41,482 nucleotides of DNA from Chromera velia (lineage: Eukaryota; Sar; Chromeraceae): contig JAHBMJ010000737.1 in the NCBI GenBank assembly GCA_018398765.1, positions 1 through 41,482 of the forward strand. The letters run 5' to 3'. Numbering within the stretch: position 1 is the stretch's first letter; each line of letters starts with the position of its first letter. Shown one piece after another: positions 33,501 to 41,482 of the stretch. Under the pieces are notes generated by a model. The model saw only the letters and a list, made by a program, of their open reading frames with translations. It was not told the origin of the DNA and did no database searches. The translations under genes and the position numbers were made by a program.

Positions 33501-34705
33501 ATGAGAAGCATTCCACTAGCCCGTCACGCCATCCTGGAGGACCTGGACCTCTTGAGAGGATCCGTCGTCGACTTCCTCACCAACGTAGATGCGGTCAGTA
33601 GCAGAAGGCAAAGAACGCTGCGTCACGGCGAAGCTTGTGTTCTTGCTGTGCTTACGTGTTTCGTTCTCTTTCTCTTCCCTTCGTACATGTACCTCATCCC
33701 GTTGCTATGGATACGCGCGATTTTCTGTACGTGGTCGGCTTGTCTCTTACCAGATTAGTGGTGTCTCTTGCTTTGTTCATCGATCCTTCCAAGCACTTCA
33801 GACGTCGATTCGGACAGTCCACACACAACCACAAGTAAAGCCAATGCAGCGTCTCCCGTTTCTCGTGGTTCCGTACTCAAATTTGAAAAAACCCCAAAGG
33901 ATCCCAGTGCCCTTCCACTTTCTTCTGGCTGTCCTTTCCCCAGAAGAAGAGGCTGCTCGAGCAGCTGCTTCAAGAGGAAGAGGAAGAGGAGAAGGCGTCT
34001 GAATGCCGCGGAGCAATCGGGAATTGCCCTCAAAAAGAAGGAGATCATGTGTCAGGAAGGGCAGCACAACCAGAGACAAGAGTTGAGATCCGGTCACACG
34101 CATCCCCCGTCTCTGCGTCTGGAAATGCGTCGGCGAGTCATCCGAAGAAGGTGGTTGAAAAAATCAGCAGACTGTGTCCTTGTCTCTATCTCTTTTCCTG
34201 TCTCAGCACTTGTTTTTGGTTTCGTGTCCAACTTCAAGATACTTTTCTTTTTCTTTCTTCGTCCAACGGCCAAATTCTTCTCTCTCTTCTTTTTCTGACG
34301 CTAAGTTGATCTTTGGTCATCACTTATCTATATATCGAAGGCAGGTTCGAAACTTCTTTATTTCGATCTCTCCTTTACAACCGGCATTGTGGAAGTGTAC
34401 AGATTTTGACTGATGCATGTGAATTCTTTCTTTTTTCGTCCAGGAGACTGCCGACTTTCGGGACTTCCTGGACGCTGTGGGCGCAATGGGGCAGTCCTTG
34501 AAACTTTTTCAAGGAGTGAGTGAGTGCGCGAAGATCGGCAGGTTCCTGGAGGATTGCATGGAAGAGTGGGCGGTCGAGCCATGTGTTTGCAGAGGACAGG
34601 GCAGGACGGGGTGTGACAAGAGGAGGAGATGACGAGGAAGTGAAGAAAATAAAGGATCCAGAAAAACTGGAACAGAGACAGAAAATCAAGATGGAAAAGA
34701 TAGAA

Positions 34706-34737
<32 letters not shown>

Positions 34738-35917
34738 AAAAAAGTTCACTCCTTCTTTCGGTTTTGCTTTGCATGTTGGTGAATTTGTACGTCTGTTCGT
34801 TCATTCATCCATCCATCCATTCATTGATTTTTCCTGTTCTTGTGTTTCTCCATCCTTCCTTCCTTCCTTCCTTCCTTCCTTCCTTGTCGCTTTCAGATGA
34901 TGGACAAACTGATAAGTCGTCACTTCTATTTCAGGGGAGAGAATTCTCTGGTTCGTTTGGTCAGGTGACTTTATTGTTAGAAGGGGCGCTCGATCGATCG
35001 TCCAATAGCTCTATCTCTTCAATGAAGCTCTTATGTTTGTTGAAAATATGGATTCCATTCATGCACCTTGCCTGCCCGCGATGCCTTCTGAGTCCATCCC
35101 TTCGCCTTCTTTTGGGTGTTCTTGTGTCTGCCTGCCGGCATGCATCGATTTATATTGAACGCCTTGTGAGCTGGCTGGGTGGTTGGGTGTCTGGACAAAT
35201 GTAGTCACTGCATGGGTCGATTCATTTGTTTCTCAGTCTGGCGGCTCGGTTAGTCGCTAGACTTGCTTACCATGCCTTTTGAGCTATTGCAACTTGCAAG
35301 CAGGTATGGTATGTTTTCTTACACTTAGTCCCTTGGTGTGCAGGGGGTGCCTTTCGCGCAACCGCAACATTAGCTGACTCCTTACTGCCGAAATTGCCTC
35401 GATCCTCTGCGCATGCAGGGATTCTTGCTTCGCCACGATGTGGGGCAGAAGATTCGGAGTTTTCGGCCGGTCGGTCCTCACTCTTTCCTTACTTCTGTCT
35501 CTGCTTCCCTTTTCTCTTGTTTTGTTTTGTTTCTTGGAGACAACTTTATTCCCGCCGTCAATTTTTAGTATGTGTCGGAAGGGGGCGGCAGGGGGTTGCT
35601 GGTTAAGTGGGGAGGGACCGTGTGTGCGTGCGCATGTACATTCGGTGCTCTTGCGCATATTTTTGTGTGTGCTTGCAGGTGTGTGCAGAAACTCTGGATA
35701 AGGCATTGGCAGTGCTGGGGTCGGGAGAGAGAGACTGGTTAGGAGACTTGGCTCTGCTCCTCCGGTGCGGAGCAAATTTAAATGATCTCGTGGTGAGTGA
35801 GTGAGTGAGTGAGTGAGTGAGTGAGTCAGTGACTAAAAGAAAGTGCGCTTGATTGAGTCAGTTCCTGGAACAGTGGAAGAGTGACTGACTGACTGACAGA
35901 AGGAGACGAAATGAAAC

Positions 35918-35957
<40 letters not shown>

Positions 35958-38900
35958 TCTCTGTATGTGTGTGGGGGGGNGGGGGGGTAGTTTATGTGTG
36001 TGTTTCTGGGAGTTATGGTGAGAGGGGAGAAGTCGGTCGGTCTATCTCTCTGGATTTCGAGAAGGAAGGATCTGCATGAATGTCCTTCCGTGAATGAATG
36101 AATGAATGAATGAATGAATGAAAGAATGAATGAATGAATGAATGAATGAAAGAATGAATAAATGAAGACGATCGAAGGAGAAAAGGACTACCTCTCCCCC
36201 TCTCCCCCTGCCCTCTTTCCCTTTCTTTCTCTTTCAGGACACCCGACCCCTCCTGAGTAGGGCTGTGATGTCCCAACGGAAGGAGGGTCTCGAGATGCTC
36301 ATCAGATTCGGAGCAGACGTGAACAGAAAGGGATCCGTAAGTGCATGGGAGGCTGCTTGGGTTGAAGGAAGTAAGAATCCATCTCGAAGTGTTTGTTGTC
36401 TTGATTGGTTGTCTCTGGTCAAGGAGAAGCTCGGAGTGTTTCTGCGTGGCAAGAATCTGAACTCGACCTTTCTTTGCACGCGTCCGCATTTTGGGTGGTG
36501 CTCTAAGCGCAAACAATTAGTGTTTGATAGTAACAAACATGGTGTTGCAAAACGATAGCCCGATCGCAGTTCGTGACTTCAAATACTTTCGGGTTCTCTT
36601 ACCCTCGGCTAACTTCAAGAGGGATCGCTACATGTCCGTCTCCGTATCCTTCTTTCTGTCTTTCGACCAATTTGATGCAGGACGGAAGCTCTTCTCTCGC
36701 ACTTGCGTGCCACAGGGACGAGTGGGAGATCGCGAAGATCCTCCTTGAGGCAGGGGCACACGCGGAGTCGGGTCTGATGGTCAGTACAGTAACCCTCCTC
36801 TCTGTTCCGTCCTTTCCTGCAACTCTTGAGGAGAGGGGGGACTGAGGGTGGAATTAGTCCGTATGGGAATAGACCAAGAGGAAGGTCTGTCTGGACGCAC
36901 TCGTTCTCTTGATTGATTGATTGATTGAATCATTTGATGACTTTTCCAGGCCGATGGTTTAGAAGCGTGGCTTGGCTTGACTGCTTTTCTTTCCCTGCGG
37001 TGGAGCATCTGAAGAAAAACAAACAACGATCCTGCGGATGGAAGGGAAGAAGAAGAGGAGGAAGAAAAAGAAGAAGAAGAAGAAGGAGAAGAAGAAGAAG
37101 AAGAAGAGGAAGAGGAAGAAGAAGAAGAAGAAGAAGAAGAAGGCCCGTGTCCACATGAGAATCCCATGTAGATCGAGCAGAGTCCTTTGCAATGGTTGCA
37201 CAAATGACAACGAAACAAATTGAAATGACTGACTGCTATTCGGTCTCCTCCTCTTGCCTTCTTTTCCTTTCTCTTCTCTTTTAATTCTTCTCCTGTCTCG
37301 CCTTGCATGTCGGCTCTTGTTGCGTTCTGTCTTGTGCTTCTGTGCTGTCTCCTCACATCTCGGTGCGCGTGCATATTTGAGTTCGTCTGTGAAGCCTCTT
37401 CATTTATTTACTTATTTATTTGTTTCTTTGTTTGTTTCAACCACCCATGCACTGGCAGAGGCTCTGTGCAGACGTGATTTCTTCTTCATATGTGCTCACA
37501 GGGCTCTCTCCGGATGCCTCTGCACATGGCGGCATCCGCAGGGAGGTGGGGCCTCGTGAAGTCTCTTCTGGTGAAGGGGGGAGCGGACCTGGAGGCTTTG
37601 AATGAGGTCCGAACCCTCTCAAGCTGATCGAGAGTATCCGTAAAAAAACACTCATTGTGGCATCGTGACTTCTACACACCAAAAAACAAAATGCAAAGAC
37701 CTGCACGGGTTGCCTGAATGAAGTGTGGTAGATGGGAAGAGAGTGTCGATAGTGGTGCTTCTTGGTCAGATCACTGAATTCTCTCCTCCTCTCCAGCCGA
37801 CTTTGTAACCTCCCATTTCAGCAGAGAGAGAAGCTATCCCGCACTCAAGGGATGGATGAAGTCAAATTAGGGAAGCAGGGCGTAATCGTTCGAACTCCTG
37901 TAGAAGAAAGAAGTGAAAATGGCCCTCATTGAGTTTTTTTGTGTTGCGGCGATCAAATTTCTGAACGAACACGTTTTTTGTCTCCGTCCGCATGCTTTCT
38001 TTCTTTCCTGCTTTTTCCTTCGACTTCTGAGGATTCACTCCGAGAGAGATCGACAGCCGTTCTCTTACCTGCAACTGCTTGTACGCCTGCGTGACTGCAA
38101 GTTCAAACTCTTTAATCAATCTGTACTTTTCTCGATCGCGCATTGCTTGTCTCCCTTGGCAGCGTGTTGTCTCGCTTCGCTCTATCTCTTCCTCGTTGTC
38201 TTCGATAGGCACGCTGAACTTTCTTTTCTCAAACCGGCCCACCCCCCTTCCCCCAACCAGCCTTGAAGAGAGCCGTGCAGCGGCTTCATTTCGTACACAC
38301 AAACAAAGAGATAAAAAGGCAGAAGGCCGACGGCAGGCACCTCTGCATGACCTTTGGATCTGTTTGCCCTCCCTCCCTCCCTGCCCGACGTGGGCCCATC
38401 ATCTGATTCATCTATCGATCCGGATCGAATGAGTCAATAAATGAATGCAGAGACGCGACACCCCTCTCTCGATTGCCGTCTCTCAAGAAGCGACGAGGCT
38501 TCGGGAGGGACGCACAGAGAGTGAAGAAAGGAATTTCTTCAAGTTTGCCCAGACCCTCCTCTCTCTGGGTGCAAACCCAAACACGAGAATTGGAGGAGAC
38601 GAAACGGTCAGTCAGACAAAATGAAGAAAGAAGACTGGTAGCGAATTGAGACTTCGACATACAATGAGAGAAAAAATGGGGGCGATACGGAAGACCGAAT
38701 CAGGAATACAGCACAAACAGCAAAAGAGGCCATGCATGGAGACTTCGGATCAAAGAATGAATCTGACTGCCCCGCAGAATGGGGGATGCCTGCTGGTCAC
38801 ATCGTTTTCCGAAGCAACTCCCGAATTTTCCCCCTGTGCATATTAGGTTCTCCGTTTCCTTGTACTATTGGATGGGCCCGATGACGACACTGTGTTATCA

Positions 38901-39862
38901 TCTGGGTATTTTGGTTTCCTGTCCTATTCCATGGAGACGTGCATGCATGCATGCATGTGCGTGGGACTCGCTCTTCATCTCTCTTTCTGTCTGTCTGGTC
39001 GGCGGACCTGCAGGCAGGAAAAGGGCCCCGCGAGACCCGGAACAGAAAGTCAACGTGCATGGGTTCATGAAACCACCTCTCATTGATTGCGCTTGCAGAG
39101 CGATTCGGCCCTCAACACCACCGTTCTGCACAAGGCTGCAGGACTCGGCTTAGTGCGATTTGTTGAGCTCTTGGTATCTTCGGGAGCTGACAGGACAGCC
39201 AGGGATTCGGTAAGCGGGCAAGTGCATGGGGAAAAGAGGGTGTGTGACGATTGGAGGAGAAGATCAATCGATAAATTGACTGGAAGAGTGAATGGAAGAA
39301 GGGGGAAATGCAGATCAGATCAACTCTCGCTTTTGTGTCCGTTCCGGTTGCCCCTCAGTGTTTTTCCTTTTGCTGGTGCACTGTCTCCTCTGTTTGACTG
39401 ACATCACATTGAATTCTGCCCTTTCTTTGTTTCAACCATCGGTTTGTCGAGGCACAGATGTTCATCCCTTCTCCATCTCCTCACGCCCGTTGATCGTCTC
39501 GCAGCATGCTTTCGCACGCTTCCTGGCTGTCAGGCAGGCTCTCAGTGAGAGGGCGCAGCGTTTGGCGGATGAAAGGAGTGGTTGTATGGCACACTGGACG
39601 TCCGTTTGAAATTAAACAGACCACATGGTCTATTAATGTGACGAGAAAAGTGCCCAACCGGTCCTTTTTAGCACCATGCAGGTATACTCCTTGACACGCA
39701 ATCCAATGTCCGTCCCATACACACATGCATTGCACTTCATTCCTTCAAGTTGACGTCGTGACTTGATGTCTGCAGACTCAGCGGACGCCTTGGGAGATAG
39801 TTGAGAACGCAGCCACGCTTGATCAGGAGGTCCGAGCCTCAGTGTTGCTGTTACTTCAATGA
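33501..39862 (+). CDS. Ankyrin-repeat protein, 12 exons, function unknown
   Basis: Exons: 33501-33593, 33944-34150, 34444-34515, 34897-34959, 35419-35469, 35679-35792, 36238-36336, 36681-36779, 37502-37606, 38451-38606, 39099-39209, 39776-39862; 418 residues. Every intron is phase 0. Residues 1-160 lack a recognised domain and include an acidic stretch (LLQEEEEEEKASE) and a low-complexity Ser/Ala segment. Residues ~185-390 form ankyrin repeats, roughly one per exon: LGDLALLLRCGANLNDL, EGLEMLIRFGADVNRKG, EIAKILLEAGAHAESG, PLHMAASAGRWGLVKSLL, AQTLLSLGANPNTR, VLHKAAGLGLVRFVELLV. The protein ends shortly after GADRTARDSTQRTPWEIVE. Such proteins usually bind partners; no catalytic domain is present. 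Weakest junctions: the exon 2 donor (GTGGTT) and the short exons 4 and 5. Family members are too general to name. Confidence 0.8.
34703..34741. repeat. GAAA tetranucleotide microsatellite
   Basis: About nine GAAA units in intron 3 of the ankyrin gene, purine-rich on the transcript. Confidence 0.9.
34856..34885 (+). repeat. TTCC repeat forming a polypyrimidine tract
   Basis: About seven TTCC units followed by TTGTCGCTTTCAG, directly before ankyrin-gene exon 4. The repeat forms most of the 3' splice-site pyrimidine tract. Confidence 0.85.
35793..36010. repeat. GTGA, CT and G-rich simple repeats
   Basis: A GTGA run starts inside the exon 6 donor itself (GTGAGT repeated, 35793-35830). A CT run lies at 35920-35960 and a G-run with one undetermined base at about 35973-35988. 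All are in the ankyrin-gene intron before exon 7. Confidence 0.85.
36091..36168. repeat. GAAT tetranucleotide microsatellite
   Basis: About 18 AATG units with occasional AAAG, in the intron before ankyrin-gene exon 7. Confidence 0.9.
37045..37142. repeat. GAA/GAG trinucleotide microsatellite
   Basis: About 98 purine-only bases of AAG/GAG trimers in the intron before ankyrin-gene exon 9. The trimer period makes all three frames open; it is not coding. Confidence 0.9.
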
Positions 39863-41391
39863 TCACCAGACTTTATGTGCACTTTCCGAATGCGCAGATG
39901 TGCTGTTCGAGTCTCAATCGAACTCTTCAACGGCGGCGACTGCTATTTTGTCGCCTATCAGTGGTTTATAGCTGAGTGGATCCCTTTCAGGTAGTATTAC
40001 CAGTTTGCAAGTACTGGTCATCGCACTTCCAAATTTGGGGTCGCAAGTGGCCAGCACTACATTGAAAGAACAATGTGTTAAAATACGGCTTTTATGTTAT
40101 AGAGAAGCTCTGCATATCCAATTTTGAAGTAAAATTAACAATAGGTAAAATTTTTGATTTTAAAACGGTACATGTCCACTAATTTTTTACAAGTATTAAA
40201 GCTAATATTAAAATGAAAGGTAGTGAAAGACTATAATTTTTCGTTGTATGTGCACGTTCACATATATCACAACGGTAAGACGATGACGAGACACAGTCAG
40301 TACTGTATAGAGCACAGAACACTAGACAGAACAGAACAGAAGAATAATATAGAAATAAGATCAAAGAATATAGAAATAAACTTTAAGATCATCTTTTCAT
40401 ACTCTATTAGTAACGTTAAACTGTTGATGGTGAAAGGAGTGATAAAAAAGGGGGGGGATATAAGAGAAAGCGATGATTATGAATAGTCGTGAAGGAAGAG
40501 ATAGGAAGAGACAGAAATGTAGATCACAGATAAAAACATGTGCACTGTCAGAATATTTTGTCACAGTATTTTAATATTTTCAGTGTTTGTTCATTTCTTT
40601 TAGAAAGAAATAAATTTTAACTTTAATTTTTTGTTCTAACATGGGCCTAAGTTTAGAAGTGGAGCCCCTCTTCCATAAGACTAAGCTCGGTCTTGGTCTC
40701 GGTCTCGGTAAACTTTCGTCCACCACAGGGCTGTGGCTATTCACTGGGATACACTCCTCCGGAGTCAGTCCCATACCCCATATGCATATCTGCTCCCCCT
40801 TCCACTGGGGCAGTCTGAAAAACTTCAGTTGTGCAGGATATCAAATCTACTTCCCTGACTATACCTCTTCCCCTCACCCCTGCCTCTTCCACATGACAGT
40901 TCCATCTGACTATCACTGCCTTGAAGCCCACCCTGCTTCATGACCTGAGAGCCTGAGACGGTGCTATCATGTTCGAGGTCTCTCCTGCCTTTCCCCTCTC
41001 AGCCGTCTGTTGTACACTATGTCCAGCCCTGAACCAACCATTCGACTGAGTCTGGTGTTCTACCAGTCGCCGCGGCACTGTAGAGCACCCCCACCCCCCC
41101 ATCCATCACCACCCTTTCCTTTTCTCTTATATCTCTCTCTTCCCCCATCTCTTCGTTTCTCTTTCTCTCTTTTCTTTCTCTTCATCCTGCCCAAAGAAAA
41201 CTAGACCTGCTGCTTGGTACCTTTAATTACGATCCCAAGCCCGCCATTGGTTCCTCCTTTCCTAACCCCCTCAGCATGTCAGCGGTTCCCTCTTTATATC
41301 TCATTCCCTCCCCCCTTACCTATACCCTAACCATACCACTGACATGCTATGCAGACCACCGCTTTGTCAATCACAGCGGTCTGTAGCTAGT
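39863..41391. other. Intergenic spacer, AT-rich then pyrimidine-rich
   Basis: 39863-40640 is AT-rich after the ankyrin-gene stop. 40640-40950 has higher GC and open frames on both strands without recognisable domains. 41085-41330 is CT-rich. A hairpin CAGACCACCGCT/AGCGGTCTG lies at about 41352-41384, beside the terminal repeat. The 40640-41482 block may be one transposable element. Confidence 0.4.
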
Positions 41392-41482
41392 GACCATGTT
41401 TGATTTGATTTGATTTGATTTGATTTGAGGTAGGGCTTAAGCTCAAATCAAATATCCAGTCAGGGAGGACCTAGTGTTTAAA
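41392..41482 (-). repeat. Dispersed repeat with CAAAT pentamer array, copy B
   Basis: This is the reverse complement of the repeat at 359-475, including CATGGTCACTA, the pentamers, GGTAGGGCTTAAGCTC and GGAGGACCTAGTGTTTAAA. The window ends inside it, so its full length is unknown. The pentamer run is slightly more regular than in copy A. Confidence 0.75.

Noticed and set aside
36957-37020. Possible ankyrin-gene exon after a TTTTCCAG acceptor (ADGLEAWLGL)
   Set aside because: No donor before the in-frame stop, and exons 36681-36779 and 37502-37606 join cleanly without it.
39481-39609. Possible extra ankyrin-gene exon encoding HAFARFLAVRQALSERAQ
   Set aside because: It would end at TGA and cut off the exon at 39776, which continues the ankyrin unit much better. 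At most an alternative 3' end.
40641-40943. 100-codon plus-strand frame and overlapping minus frames
   Set aside because: No domain or splice structure; probably part of a repeat next to the terminal copy.
1-41482. CRISPR arrays, bacterial operons, phage or prokaryotic islands
   Set aside because: All well-supported genes are eukaryotic and intron-bearing; the direct repeats seen are microsatellites or coding repeats.

Overview
The window is nuclear DNA of a single-celled eukaryote. Its genes are rich in spliceosomal introns, it has long microsatellites inside introns, eukaryotic-type housekeeping proteins and relics of non-LTR retrotransposons. Nine exact TGCATGCA octamers, the site bound by a known apicomplexan AP2 family, cluster around one gene. 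With the mid GC content, AT-rich spacers and alveolate-like proteins this makes me guess a chromerid such as Chromera velia, but the sequence does not prove the species.

Layout. 1-1359 is an AT-rich repeat zone. 1360-3962 (-) encodes an MO25/CAB39 scaffold protein in two exons split by a 1.5 kb microsatellite-filled intron. 3963-5602 is a GC-rich promoter block followed by AT-rich spacer. 5603-9921 (-) is a complete four-exon cytosolic-type alanyl-tRNA synthetase. A short GC-rich spacer separates it from a divergent small gene of unknown function at 10345-11067 (+). 11251-11755 holds a doubtful minus-strand coding region. 12328-13775 (+) carries the C-terminal two exons of a PIP30/FAM192A-like nuclear protein. 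13776-16903 is spacer with a hairpin element, a tandem repeat and the TGCATGCA cluster. 16904-18574 (+) is a three-exon gene for a putatively myristoylated protein with four 16-residue repeats. 18575-23276 is spacer with AT-rich inverted repeats and a 5'-truncated LINE. 23277-32828 (-) is a complete 20-exon type IB DNA topoisomerase I. It is divergent from 33501-39862 (+), a 12-exon ankyrin-repeat protein. 39863-41482 is repeat-rich spacer; its last ~90 bases are an inverted copy of bases ~359-470.

Exon models were built by hand. I translated both strands, matched the pieces to remembered protein families, and required GT-AG borders with matching phase. MO25 (352 aa), AlaRS (975 aa) and TOP1 (655 aa) close into uninterrupted frames of the length expected for their families, with all catalytic motifs present. 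The ankyrin gene (418 aa) and the myristoylated-protein gene (407 aa) also close cleanly but have no family model to anchor every junction.

The genes share no obvious pathway: translation (AlaRS), replication and transcription topology (TOP1), kinase scaffolding (MO25), proteasome-linked or splicing-linked nuclear functions (PIP30-like) and unknowns. The most notable signals are structural. Half of the inferred 5' splice sites have C at position +3 (mostly GTCAGT). Two genes carry duplicated 3' splice sites, including a 44-bp tandem array in TOP1 that offers an in-frame alternative acceptor. Microsatellites supply the polypyrimidine tracts of several introns.
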